Shown one piece after another: positions 43,512-53,481 of a DNA stretch of 64,000 bases. The translations under genes were made by a program, and so were the position numbers. The notes beneath the pieces are model-generated. The model worked only from the letters and a program-made list of their open reading frames with translations, had not been told where the DNA came from and ran no database searches. The DNA is taken from assembly GCA_022823365.1 (NCBI GenBank), contig JAJDXG010000020.1, forward strand, positions 1 through 64,000. Reading direction: 5' to 3'. Positions within the stretch are counted from its first letter, which is position 1. Every line of letters begins with the position of its first letter. This DNA comes from Gemmatimonadota bacterium (GTDB lineage Bacteria; Gemmatimonadota; Gemmatimonadetes; Longimicrobiales; Gaopeijiaceae).

Positions 43512-46500
43512 ATGACCAAACGCCTTCCACCCGAGCTGCGCAACCAGTTGGCCAAGGCCATCCGACAGGCCCGACGCACTGGCGAAACGGGCGCCCGGCA
43601 AGTGCTCCAATCACTCGCCGTCGACGTCGCAAGACCGTTTGACTCGATGCCTCTACGGACCAGGACACTCCGAAACCGACTTCGGATGCGCGGTCGACAG
43701 GTAGGAGACGAGTTCGATCGGAAAGAGCGCACCCAGCAGCTGGACCACCTCATCCACGAAGTCGCGTACGAGCACTGGCACCGGATGCTCTTCGCCCGGT
43801 TTCTGGCCGAAAACAGGCTCCTAAGAGATCCCGAACACGGTGTCGAGCTGTCGCTGGAGGACTGCCGGGAGTTGGCACAAGACGAAGCCGTAGATCCCTG
43901 GGGATTCGCCGCACGGTGCGCCGAACGGATGCTGCCGCAGATCTTCCGCCAGGACGATCCAGTGCTGGAGCTATCGCTCCCTCTGGAGACGCGACAGGAG
44001 TTCGAGCGCCTGCTGGATAGGTTGCCCAAAGCCGTGTTCACTGCCACCGACTCGCTCGGCTGGACCTACCAGTTCTGGCAGGCCGAGCGGAAGGACGAAG
44101 TCAACCGGCAAGGTGGTAAGATCGGCGCCGACGAATTGCCGGCGGTTACCCAGTTGTTCACCGAGCACTACATGGTGCTCTTCCTCCTGCACAACACCAT
44201 TGGGGCATGGCGCGCCGGCAGGATTCTGGCAGATCTTCCCGAGTCGGCGGAGGGTGCTGCGGACGAAGAGGAACTTCAGAGATTAGCGCGCCTGGAGACG
44301 GGGGGTGGCTATGATTTCTCCTACCTGCGCTTCGTGCGTGGCGTCGTTGAAGGGGATGAGGACGACGAGCGCACGGGACCGTGGCGTCCTGCCGCCGGGA
44401 GCTTCGCCGATTGGCCTCGCGAAGCTAAGGCCCTGCGCGTGCTCGATCCCTGTTGCGGCAGCGGCCACTTTCTGGTGGAAGCGTTCGAACTCCTCGTCCG
44501 GCTTCGAATGGCCGAGGAACGGGTCTCGGTCGCGGAGGCGATCCGCCTCGTGCTGCGGAACAACCTTTTCGGGCTGGAGATCGACCCACGCTGTACCCAG
44601 ATCGCCGCGTTTAACCTCGCTCTTGCCGCGTGGCGGATGGCGGGAGAGCCCATCAATCTGCCCCCGCTCAATGTCGCTTGCACGGGACTCGCGCCGAACG
44701 CGTCTGAGGCGGAGTGGCGGACGCTTGCCGAGTCAGCCGAGGACCCATCGCTGGCGCGTGGCCCGTTGCAAGAAGGGATGGCTCGGCTGCACAAGCTGTT
44801 CCGGCGAGCACCCGAGCTGGGGTCGCTCCTAGACCCGGCATCGCTGGGAAGCGACTTGTTCCAAGCCGACTTCAGGTCTCTGGCTGGCTTGCTCGATGTC
44901 GCGATTCGCAGGGAGAAGAGGTCGCGCGGGCGTGACGAACGCGCGGTGGCGGCCGCTGGCATGGCTCGGGCTGCCGAGATCCTGCGGGACCGTTACACGC
45001 TGGTTGTGACCAACGTGCCGTTTCTGGCACGCGGGAAGCAAGGACGTGAGCTACGCGACTTCGCCGAGACACAGCACGGCGACGCCAAGGGAGACATCGC
45101 CACCCTTTTCGTCTCGCGAATCTCCGGCTGGCTTGGCAAAGGCGGGACGCAAGCGGTGGTGACACCGCAGAATTGGTTGTTCCTGAAGACCTACCGCAAG
45201 CTGCGAGAGAGGTTGCTTACGGAGAGGACTTGGAATCTGGTGGCGCGGCTGGGACCGGGCGCATTCGAGACCATCACCGGGCATGTGGTGAATGTGGCGT
45301 TGACCATCATATCGGACGGGATTGCGTATCGGGATTGGGAGATGGCGGGGGTAGACGTGTCTGCTCCTCGGGGACAACGCGCGACCAAGGCGGTCGAGAA
45401 AGCAAGACTGCTGCGGGGGGGCGCTGGGGTGGTGATGTCGTGGCAGCGGGAGCAGCTGGAGAACCCGGACGCGGCGGTGTTGATGCGACCGATCGGGGAC
45501 CGGGCGTTACTAGGAGAGGTCTTACACGGCCACCAAGGGATTGCCACGGCGGACTATGCGCGGTATGGTAGCAGATTTTGGGCTTTCCCGGAAATCAGGA
45601 CCGGCTGGGTGTTTCAGCAGAGTACTGTGAAGAGCACCACTCTGTTTGGAGGACGCCAACACATTCTGCATTTTGACGAGATCATTCGCCTAGCCAACGA
45701 GCATGACGAGCCTTGGTACAAGCGGGATCGAGGTGGACAGCCACCGAACAACGTTCGGTTGCAGGGGCTGGGCGCGTGGGGAGCGCAAGGCATAGCCGTC
45801 TCCCAGATCGGCGCGCTCCCTGTGACTCGCTACGCTGGCGACAAATTCGACAATAACACTGCCGTCCTCGGACCTGTTTCCGAGGATGTCCTCCCTGCCG
45901 TCTGGTGCTTTTGCGCTTCCCCCGAATACGCCGCTTCGGTAGGCGGAATTGATCAGACGCTGAAGGTTACCAACGCCACTCTGGTCAAGGTCCCCTTCGA
46001 CCTCGACCACTGGAAAGAGATCGCCGCCAACCAATATCCCAACGGCCTCCCTGAGCCCTATTCCGATGATCCCACTCAATGGATCTTCCACGGCAACCCG
46101 TGCCGAAGTGTGGTGTGGAACGAAGAGACCAAGCGCACCGACCTCGGCCCCTCACGCATTGACACCACGGTTCTCCAAGTGGCTGTTGCTCGTCTCCTCG
46201 GATATCGCTGGCCCGCTGAGCTAGATCGCGACATGCGTCTTGCGCCACAGCAACGGGACGTAGTCGACGACTGCCGAGCGTTCGACGAGTTTTCTGACCA
46301 CGACGGCATCGTATGCCTTCCGGCGACACGGGGCGAACCAAGAGCCGCCGACCGCCTCCGCGCCCTACTGGCATGCGCGTACGGCGAGGAGTGGTCTGCT
46401 GCAACCGAACGTGCCCTGCTTGCCGTGACCAGTTCCAAACCACCGACTTCACTGGAGGATTGGCTTCGGGACCGGTTCTTTGGCGAGCACTGCCGGCTCT

Positions 46501-46985
46501 TTCACAATCGGCCCTTCATCTGGCACATCTGGGACGGTCGCGGAGATGGCTTCCACGTGCTCGTCAACTACCATCGGCTCGCCGCGCCGGATGGTGAAGG
46601 CCGTCGCACGCTTGAGTCAGTAACCTATGCCTACCTAAACGATTGGATCGAGCGACAGCGCGCGGACGTCGAGGAAGGAGTCCCAGGAGCTGATGGTCGC
46701 CTCGCGGCCGCTATCGATCTCCAGGGACAGCTCCGCCGCATCCTGGCCGGCGAACCCCCCTGCGACATCAAGGACAAGGGGAAAGAGCCCGAAGACCCGA
46801 GGCCCCACGAGGACTTCCCCTGGTTTTGGGGTTGCCCCAGCGGCGGGAGCGAGGTCCAACGGACCGATTTCAGGGCCGCCGTTGGCGCCGAGTTTGACGG
46901 CCACCGCTGGAACGATCTGCATTATACGCTGGCGTGCAAAAGGACCGCTCGGAGACGTGGGCGAAGCAGGGGGCGCACACCATGA
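43512..46985 (+). CDS. pglX: BREX adenine-specific DNA methyltransferase PglX
   Basis: An 1157-residue type IIG-like N6-adenine methyltransferase that marks host DNA in BREX. The SAM-binding motif I is VLDPCCGSGHFLVEAFELL starting at Asp312, followed by LFGLEIDPRCTQIAAFNLALA. The catalytic motif IV is at about residue 501 and reads VVTNVPFLARGKQ, with Val in place of the first Pro of NPPY/F. A C-terminal target-recognition-like region (FWAFPEIRTGWVFQQSTVKS) follows. The stop codon overlaps the ATG of the SIR2 gene (ATGA at 46982-46985). Confidence 0.88.
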   Translation: MTKRLPPELRNQLAKAIRQARRTGETGARQVLQSLAVDVARPFDSMPLRTRTLRNRLRMRGRQVGDEFDRKERTQQLDHLIHEVAYEHWHRMLFARFLAENRLLRDPEHGVELSLEDCRELAQDEAVDPWGFAARCAERMLPQIFRQDDPVLELSLPLETRQEFERLLDRLPKAVFTATDSLGWTYQFWQAERKDEVNRQGGKIGADELPAVTQLFTEHYMVLFLLHNTIGAWRAGRILADLPESAEGAADEEELQRLARLETGGGYDFSYLRFVRGVVEGDEDDERTGPWRPAAGSFADWPREAKALRVLDPCCGSGHFLVEAFELLVRLRMAEERVSVAEAIRLVLRNNLFGLEIDPRCTQIAAFNLALAAWRMAGEPINLPPLNVACTGLAPNASEAEWRTLAESAEDPSLARGPLQEGMARLHKLFRRAPELGSLLDPASLGSDLFQADFRSLAGLLDVAIRREKRSRGRDERAVAAAGMARAAEILRDRYTLVVTNVPFLARGKQGRELRDFAETQHGDAKGDIATLFVSRISGWLGKGGTQAVVTPQNWLFLKTYRKLRERLLTERTWNLVARLGPGAFETITGHVVNVALTIISDGIAYRDWEMAGVDVSAPRGQRATKAVEKARLLRGGAGVVMSWQREQLENPDAAVLMRPIGDRALLGEVLHGHQGIATADYARYGSRFWAFPEIRTGWVFQQSTVKSTTLFGGRQHILHFDEIIRLANEHDEPWYKRDRGGQPPNNVRLQGLGAWGAQGIAVSQIGALPVTRYAGDKFDNNTAVLGPVSEDVLPAVWCFCASPEYAASVGGIDQTLKVTNATLVKVPFDLDHWKEIAANQYPNGLPEPYSDDPTQWIFHGNPCRSVVWNEETKRTDLGPSRIDTTVLQVAVARLLGYRWPAELDRDMRLAPQQRDVVDDCRAFDEFSDHDGIVCLPATRGEPRAADRLRALLACAYGEEWSAATERALLAVTSSKPPTSLEDWLRDRFFGEHCRLFHNRPFIWHIWDGRGDGFHVLVNYHRLAAPDGEGRRTLESVTYAYLNDWIERQRADVEEGVPGADGRLAAAIDLQGQLRRILAGEPPCDIKDKGKEPEDPRPHEDFPWFWGCPSGGSEVQRTDFRAAVGAEFDGHRWNDLHYTLACKRTARRRGRSRGRTP

Positions 46986-49900
46986 AGCTTCCCGACCAAC
47001 GTCATATCAACCAAGTTCGCGAGGCTCTTTGGCACCGTTCCGGGGCCGGCGCATCAGTAATGATCGGAAGTGGGTTCAGTCGGAATTCCCGAAGGGTCCG
47101 ACCAGGTTCGAAGCCGTTACCCATGTTGGACGAGATTGCCAAGGACCTATCGGCAAGACTCTATCCTGATGATGGCGCCGACGAGAAAATACCGCCGGAG
47201 CGAGTCCTGAGATTGGCTCAGGCATACGAAGCCGAGTTCGGATCAACCGCGTTACACGAAGCCCTGAAGAGGATGGTGGCGGATGACAATTTCATGCCGG
47301 GGACTGCCCACGAGCGACTCCTTCGACTTCCGTGGGCTGACGTGTTCACGACCAACTGGGACACACTGTTGGAACGTACAAGCAAGGCCGTCCCAGATCG
47401 TGCCTACACCATCGTCCGAAGCAAGGACGACATCCCTTGGGGGCCTCGGCCACGCATCGTCAAACTGCATGGCTCTCTTCCCAATCCTCGTCTCATTCTG
47501 ACCGAAGAGGATTATCGAACCTATCCTACCGTATTCTCGCCCTTCGTGAATACGGTGCAGCAGGCAATGATGGAGACGATCTTCGTTCTGATCGGCTTTT
47601 CGGGCAATGATCCGAACTTCCTTCATTGGTCGGGTTGGGTTCGCGACAACCTCGGTGAAGCAGCGCCGAAGATCTATCTCGCTGGGATCCTGAAGCTGTC
47701 GCGCCCTGAGCGCCAGATGCTCCAGGACCGCAACGTGGTCGCCATCGATCTTGCCCTGCATCCGGAAGTTGACAAGTGGCCCGACAGCTATGAATACGCT
47801 ACAAAGTGGATTCTGTCGACGCTGGAATGCGGGCAACCGTACGACACCTCGAAGTGGCCCTCGCCACGGGACGAAGCATTCTGTTCCGAAGAGAGTCCAC
47901 TACTCCAGCCCATAGTCCGCAACGTGTCGGCAGAGCCACGAAAGGAGCCTTTCGGGCCACCATCGGAGATGGCCGCGGATGCGCGGTTGGAAAAAGCCAA
48001 AGCAGTCCTCGACATCTGGTGTCACAACCGGAAATGCTATCCCGGTTGGCTGGTGTCTCCGGCACGAGTGCGGAACGAACGGCGAGTATTCACCGAGGAG
48101 TGGACACACTTCATCATATCGGAACTACCCGGTCTAGCGACGCTGGAGCGCTTGGACGCGGTTCGCGAGATCATTTGGCGGTACGAACTGACGTTTGCAA
48201 GGGTCCCGAATGAACTTGAGGCCGCAGCGGTGGAAGTGCTTGAATCCATCGACTGCAAAGAGCGAACAATCGAAGGGAATCGCCAAGATGACGTCGATTG
48301 GAAGAGGATTCGGGCAGCATGGCGGGAGGTGGCGCTGGCTCTGTTGACCGCAGCCAGGTACCGACTTGACGGGGCCGCGTTCAACAAACAACTCAATGCT
48401 CTTGAGCACTTTCTGGGCGACGATGTGGAAGTAGCTCATCGAGTACGCCATGAACGCTGCTTATGGGTGCTATGGTCCTTGGATCATGCGACACTTGGGG
48501 AACGTTTGGACGCCTGGAAGACGGACAAGGGCGATCCTGCGTGGGCGATTCGGAAGAGTGCGCTCCTGAGAGAAATCGGGCGCAAAGAGGAAGCCAATGG
48601 ACTGATCGAGAGCGCACTTGACGAGATTAGGGCGATGCCGAAGGACGGCTTCGATCTTGCTGGACCATCGCGTGAAGGATGGGCGCTCTGGAGTCTAGTA
48701 GAGACGTTTGCGGACCTCGCCACTTTTCAAGCGAGATGGGATAATGTCCAGGCCCGATGGGATGAACTCGCGGCGGTGAAGTGCGATCCATCTTCTGATG
48801 TCCGCTACCTTAACGATGAGTTGTCGACAAGCCGGCGGGAAACCCGGCCTCCGGCTTTCGACTTGGGGGTACGGTCGACGGAGACACGCTTGGCGTCTTC
48901 ATCCTCACGCGCGGCCGCAGCGTGGCGGAGCATTCGGCTGACGGAGGTCGCCGGTCTGCCTCCTTCGATCGACGTCAAAACGATCGCTGGCGGGCTGGCA
49001 ATGCGGGCAGCGGAAGCGCTGATGCTCGAGGATCCCATGATCGGCATGCGTCAAACGATCCGTGTCGCGACTAACGACCGCGACAAGGCGCTCATGCGAA
49101 TGCTCTCGCGACCTCGAGTGGCTTCGCTTACACCCGCGACCGCAAATGCACTGGCCGCGGATGTTCAGATCGCATTGAAGGACGCGATCTCATGGGTTCG
49201 GGCGACTGGAGCGGGGCGCAGGCTATACGGCACGCGGCGCGCAAGCGTCGCCATCGAATCGTTGTCACGGCTAGTTCTGCGTCTTGATGCTTCATCGGTC
49301 ATCTCGGTGTTCGACCTTGCGCTCGCTCTCTACAAGGACACAGCGGTCATGCCCTGGTTCTTGCTGCGCGACGCCATGCGCAACCTGTTGCGGCGATGTT
49401 GGGAAAGTCTCGACGAGAAGCAGCGCGAGGAGCACGTTCTCGATGTGCTTGAAATGCCTATCGTCGGGCTGGACGGGTTTGCGCGTGACGGTGATCAATG
49501 GACGGATCCCGGTGAGATTCTGTCCGAGGACCTCTCGCCGCCCGCGCGGTCGGAGGACAATGAGAATCGATGGGAGGCTGTAGTGGCCACCCTGATTCGG
49601 GGGTTGAAAGGAGAGGATCAGGCACGTGAACGAGCAGCAGTGAGGATTGCCAGCGTTGCGATGTGGGGTCGTCTGACAAAGATCGAAACAGCGCGAGTCG
49701 CTGAAGCTCTCTGGGGAATGGCGGGGAATGAGGGAAGAGGACTTCCGCACGGCACGCTGCTACGGGACTACGCCTATATCCTCCTTCCGGAGCCAACCGT
49801 TGGCATGGGAAGAGCGCGCTTTGGACGCAAGTGGCTGTCAGGAGACGTTGCCAAGGTGCAGCTAACGCCCATTTATGGTAATCACGCGATCGGCGGCGAG

Positions 49901-50830
49901 GTTGTCCACGCGGATTCGACGCGAGCAGACGACATTCTGTGGCAGGCGGGCATGTCTATCGCATTCGTACGTCGAAACGGGAGAACGTTGGATCTGACGG
50001 ATGAGGAGGAAGGATATCTAATCGGAGTGATTGAGCGATGGTCGCAGACCAAGGTCCCGAAGTCGCCGACAATACCAGAGTTCGTTCGAGATGTGTTGAA
50101 ACGGTCGATACGGGATGCGTGCCGTGGGCTGCGGTGGATTTTGACTGAAGTTGAGATTGCGAGCGATCTTAAGAGAACGCTCTTTAGGCGAGCATCGGAG
50201 TTGATCGACAGTGGGATTCCGGCGTACAGCATCCTTCCGGGCATCGCCAGCGCAAGCGAGAATCTGCGTGAGGACATCGCCTTGCTCATGTCAACCGGAT
50301 TGGCATCGGACGATACCACGAAGGGGAAAAGTGCGATGTGGTCATTGCACTTCTGGATGCGGTTCGCGTCCGACCATGCGCTGGATTTCGTTGCTCCCCC
50401 GAGGCACCTGATACGTGAGATTGGGGTGGCCATCGCTACGAGACGGGGTGCGGTTCTCGCACAAGCCCTCTACGCCGCGAAGTGGGTTTTCGAGGAAGGC
50501 GGCAAAGACGCTCAAGAGGCCATCCGCGATCTGGTGCTGAAGGGCTTGGGATACCTCGCCGAAGAGTTGCGGTACGATCGCGAGGATCCGTTTGATGGGA
50601 AACTCGACGTTCCGTTGGCCCGATGGCGCAGCACCCAAGTGGCGCGTGCGATGGCTGAGCAGGGCCTGAGTGGGCATCCTGTGGTCCGGCGGTGGTTGCA
50701 GTTGGGAGTGGACGACCCGCTACCGGAAGTACGGCATGTCGCCAGCACGTGGGAAGCGGAAGCAATGTTTGCGGTGACCGGTAGCGATGGGGAACGTGAG
50801 ATTCCGGATGAAGGTAGTGCCGATGCCTAG
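46982..50830 (+). CDS. SIR2-domain protein with long helical C terminus, embedded in the BREX operon
   Basis: A 1282-residue protein. Residues about 20-290 form a SIR2-type Rossmann domain: MIGSGFSRNS (27-36), FTTNWDTLLE with Asn125, IVKLHGSL with His163 and FVLIGFSGNDPNF. Asn125 and His163 match the NAD-hydrolysing residues of defence SIR2 proteins (ThsA, DSR). The remaining 950 or so residues are mostly helical, with HEAT/TPR-like character, and I see no P-loop. ATG at 46982 overlaps the pglX stop, so translation is coupled. Not part of the standard six-gene type I BREX. It may be an abortive-infection effector, or an independent defence gene captured by the operon. Confidence 0.82.
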   Translation: MKLPDQRHINQVREALWHRSGAGASVMIGSGFSRNSRRVRPGSKPLPMLDEIAKDLSARLYPDDGADEKIPPERVLRLAQAYEAEFGSTALHEALKRMVADDNFMPGTAHERLLRLPWADVFTTNWDTLLERTSKAVPDRAYTIVRSKDDIPWGPRPRIVKLHGSLPNPRLILTEEDYRTYPTVFSPFVNTVQQAMMETIFVLIGFSGNDPNFLHWSGWVRDNLGEAAPKIYLAGILKLSRPERQMLQDRNVVAIDLALHPEVDKWPDSYEYATKWILSTLECGQPYDTSKWPSPRDEAFCSEESPLLQPIVRNVSAEPRKEPFGPPSEMAADARLEKAKAVLDIWCHNRKCYPGWLVSPARVRNERRVFTEEWTHFIISELPGLATLERLDAVREIIWRYELTFARVPNELEAAAVEVLESIDCKERTIEGNRQDDVDWKRIRAAWREVALALLTAARYRLDGAAFNKQLNALEHFLGDDVEVAHRVRHERCLWVLWSLDHATLGERLDAWKTDKGDPAWAIRKSALLREIGRKEEANGLIESALDEIRAMPKDGFDLAGPSREGWALWSLVETFADLATFQARWDNVQARWDELAAVKCDPSSDVRYLNDELSTSRRETRPPAFDLGVRSTETRLASSSSRAAAAWRSIRLTEVAGLPPSIDVKTIAGGLAMRAAEALMLEDPMIGMRQTIRVATNDRDKALMRMLSRPRVASLTPATANALAADVQIALKDAISWVRATGAGRRLYGTRRASVAIESLSRLVLRLDASSVISVFDLALALYKDTAVMPWFLLRDAMRNLLRRCWESLDEKQREEHVLDVLEMPIVGLDGFARDGDQWTDPGEILSEDLSPPARSEDNENRWEAVVATLIRGLKGEDQARERAAVRIASVAMWGRLTKIETARVAEALWGMAGNEGRGLPHGTLLRDYAYILLPEPTVGMGRARFGRKWLSGDVAKVQLTPIYGNHAIGGEVVHADSTRADDILWQAGMSIAFVRRNGRTLDLTDEEEGYLIGVIERWSQTKVPKSPTIPEFVRDVLKRSIRDACRGLRWILTEVEIASDLKRTLFRRASELIDSGIPAYSILPGIASASENLREDIALLMSTGLASDDTTKGKSAMWSLHFWMRFASDHALDFVAPPRHLIREIGVAIATRRGAVLAQALYAAKWVFEEGGKDAQEAIRDLVLKGLGYLAEELRYDREDPFDGKLDVPLARWRSTQVARAMAEQGLSGHPVVRRWLQLGVDDPLPEVRHVASTWEAEAMFAVTGSDGEREIPDEGSADA

Positions 50831-51111
50831 CACATTGTCTTCGAGAAACGCGAACGAAATGCGCGGTCTATCGTTTCGAGCCGCATTTCCGGTCGGAAAG
50901 GGACCAGCAACAGTCAAGACAAGTCTTTCTGACACACTTCTCTCGCTTCCGGGTCGGAGATTCGGAAGCGGGCCGTGCGCCTTCGCGAACACGGACGGAG
51001 GGCCAGATCGACGACGCCAACACGCGTCGCAGTTATGGCCACCGATCACCGAATAATGACCGCCACCAGCGGTAACCACACCCCGTTGTCATCAAGGGGT
51101 TTACGAAGACT
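50831..51111 (+). other. Gap between the SIR2 gene and pglZ, with one hairpin
   Basis: This 281-base gap is the only long break inside the BREX operon. CGCTTCCG (50944-50951) and CGGAAGCG (50963-50970) form a perfect 8-bp stem with an 11-base loop, not followed by a T-run. A separate promoter for pglZ-brxL could lie here, but no convincing -35/-10 pair is visible. A short ATG frame at 50823 is not convincing as a gene. Confidence 0.4.
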
Positions 51112-53481
51112 ATGACCCCACGCGCTCGCCTTATGACGGAGCTCAGCTCATCAGCATCCGCTCCCAGCACACCCCTCGACCACCTCGCCCGCACCCTCCG
51201 TGGCCGCGCCTCGGTCCCGAGTAACCAGGCAACCCCCGTGGCGATCCTGTGGACCGACCCCAAGGCCGAATGGCGCGCGCTTCTCCCGGTGGCTCTCACT
51301 CGCATACCGGAGCTGCTCGCGCTTGGCGACTATCACCCCGAACGCCGAACCGGTCCCGCGATCTGGCTGCGTTGCGTGGTGGATGGCGTGATCGAAGCAC
51401 CAGGTCTCACCCCCGGCCGCACGCCAATCATCTACCTCCCGGGAGTGGAGCGTGGCCAGCTGCGCGCCGGCGAGGACTGTCCCGACCAACTGAAGCCACT
51501 CGTCGAGCTGATGTATCGCGGAGTCCTCTGGCACCACCCGAACGGCCGCGACTGGAGCGTAATGGCGTTCTTGGGCTCGTCCGCCGGACCGGACCTCGAC
51601 ATAGCGACCGATCAGGGTACCATCGCCGCGCTCCTCGGGGCATTGGACCAGGTAGCCCTGACCTCGGTCGAGGAGATGCGGGACCGCCGCCTCGATGCTG
51701 CCGATTTCAACCAACTGGCCGGCGCGGACGCCATACGCGACATCCTGCGCTGGATGGCCGATCCCGAAGGCACGCGATCCCGGCTGGCGGGCAGTCGTTG
51801 GTATGCCTTCCGCGACGAGTGCCGTCGTGTACTCCGATTCGATCCCGAGAAGGATGCGGATGTGTCGGCTGGCGCCAGTCTGGGCGAAGGAAGCGGGCGC
51901 TGGGCTGACGTGTGGACCCGGTTCACGGAAGCACCTGAGGCCTTTCCGGGAGTACCCGAGGTGCTCGCACGGAGTCGTCCGGGCGAGGAGCTTCTGTTTC
52001 ACCGCGACCGTTGGCCGGACCTCAACGAAGAGGATGAAGAATCGGTGCAGCGCGCACTGGCCAAGTTGGCCGGGCTGCCTCACGCCGATGCTTGCCGGAT
52101 GATCGCGCGACTTGAGGAAGAGCACGCCCATCGCCGAACCTGGGTATGGGCACGCCTGCGCCGTTCTCCATTCGCAATGTTGCTGGAGCCGCTGGCCCGC
52201 GTGGCGGACTCGGTGGGTTCGGCGATCGGAGGTATGACGCCCGACGATGTGGCCGAGGTCTACGCGGACCGCGGATGGTACGCGGACGCCAGCGCCCGGG
52301 AGGCTCTTGCCCTTGCGCCCGCGGGAGAGGAGAAGATCGTCGCAGACGCCGTCCGCCATTTACTCGAGCCTTGGCTTGACGGCTCTGCCCGCGCCTTGCA
52401 GGCGTCCATGGAGCGCCAACCGCTCCCGTCCGCCGGTAACCAGGCCACCATCGTCGCAGGCGAGGATGAATGCCTCCTCTTCGTGGATGGGTTGCGGTAC
52501 GAGCTCGGACGCCGATTGGCCGATCGGTTGGAGGCGACCGGGTCCAGGACAACGATCGCGCATCGCTGGGCGGCGACCCCGACAGTGACGGCCACCGCCA
52601 AACCTGCCGTCTGCCCTGTTGCCGTTGAAGTCACGGGAAATCAACTCGGTGCGACATTCCAACCCGTGATGAGAGATTCGGGCCGGATCGCCCACGTGAA
52701 GGAGCTCCGAGGAGCCATGGAGTCGGCCGGCTATCAGATAATCAACGCCGGCACGCTGGAGATTCCCTTGAACGCAGGCGCGCGCGGCTGGCTGGAGACG
52801 GGGGAAATCGACAAGCACGGCCACCATCACCGTGCCATCCCGTTCGCCCGCCAGATCGAGCACGAGCTGGACAGCCTGGTCCGTCAAATCGCGCGGCTGC
52901 TCAAGGCGGGCTGGCGCTCTGTGCGGATCGTTACCGACCACGGCTGGCTCCTTCTTCCAGGGGGACTGCCCATGGTCCGTCTGCCCAAGCACCTCACTGA
53001 GTCCAAGTGGGCGCGCTGCGCCGTCATCTCAAGAGACTCGACGCCGGACGCTCCGCTCCATCCCTGGTACTGGAACGCCGGAGAGTGGTTTGCGACCCCG
53101 CCAGGCATCGCGTGCTTCAGCAAGCGGGACGAGTACGCACACGGTGGGCTCAGCATACAGGAGTGTCTGATTCCAGACATCCGGGTCGAAGGTGCGGAGG
53201 ACGGCAGGACAACCGCCGTCATCCAGTCGATCTCCTGGGTGCGATTCCGCTGCAACATTTCCGTCCAAGTCCGGGGGGGCAGTGCTTCTGCTGACTTGCG
53301 TCTTGAAAGTCCCAGCGGTGAATCGGTGGCGTCCTTGACCAAGAAGATCGACGAAGATGGTTTGGCCAGCCTCATCCTCGCCGACGACGAATACGAGGAC
53401 GCCGCCCTGGTTCTCGTAGTCACCGACGCCGATGGCCGGATCCTCTCCCAAAGGAACACTCGCGCCGGAGTTGATTCATGA
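51112..53481 (+). CDS. pglZ: BREX phosphatase-like protein PglZ, type B
   Basis: A 789-residue protein of the alkaline-phosphatase superfamily. The N-terminal half includes VAILWTDPKAEWRALLP, ALGDYHPERRTGPAIWLR and MADPEGTRSRLAGSRWYAF, characteristic of the PglZ type B N-terminal domain. The metal-binding C-terminal domain shows ECLLFVDGLRYELGRRLAD and RIVTDHGWLLLPGGLP. PglZ partners PglX in BREX. ATG at 51112 is preceded by AAGGGG at long spacing, and an ATG at 51133 is an alternative start. Its stop overlaps the brxL start by four bases (ATGA). Confidence 0.9.
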   Translation: MTPRARLMTELSSSASAPSTPLDHLARTLRGRASVPSNQATPVAILWTDPKAEWRALLPVALTRIPELLALGDYHPERRTGPAIWLRCVVDGVIEAPGLTPGRTPIIYLPGVERGQLRAGEDCPDQLKPLVELMYRGVLWHHPNGRDWSVMAFLGSSAGPDLDIATDQGTIAALLGALDQVALTSVEEMRDRRLDAADFNQLAGADAIRDILRWMADPEGTRSRLAGSRWYAFRDECRRVLRFDPEKDADVSAGASLGEGSGRWADVWTRFTEAPEAFPGVPEVLARSRPGEELLFHRDRWPDLNEEDEESVQRALAKLAGLPHADACRMIARLEEEHAHRRTWVWARLRRSPFAMLLEPLARVADSVGSAIGGMTPDDVAEVYADRGWYADASAREALALAPAGEEKIVADAVRHLLEPWLDGSARALQASMERQPLPSAGNQATIVAGEDECLLFVDGLRYELGRRLADRLEATGSRTTIAHRWAATPTVTATAKPAVCPVAVEVTGNQLGATFQPVMRDSGRIAHVKELRGAMESAGYQIINAGTLEIPLNAGARGWLETGEIDKHGHHHRAIPFARQIEHELDSLVRQIARLLKAGWRSVRIVTDHGWLLLPGGLPMVRLPKHLTESKWARCAVISRDSTPDAPLHPWYWNAGEWFATPPGIACFSKRDEYAHGGLSIQECLIPDIRVEGAEDGRTTAVIQSISWVRFRCNISVQVRGGSASADLRLESPSGESVASLTKKIDEDGLASLILADDEYEDAALVLVVTDADGRILSQRNTRAGVDS

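Noticed and set aside
50787..51056. Open frame in the gap between the SIR2 gene and pglZ
   Set aside because: Overlaps the end of the SIR2 gene in another frame, no ribosome site, no recognisable motif.
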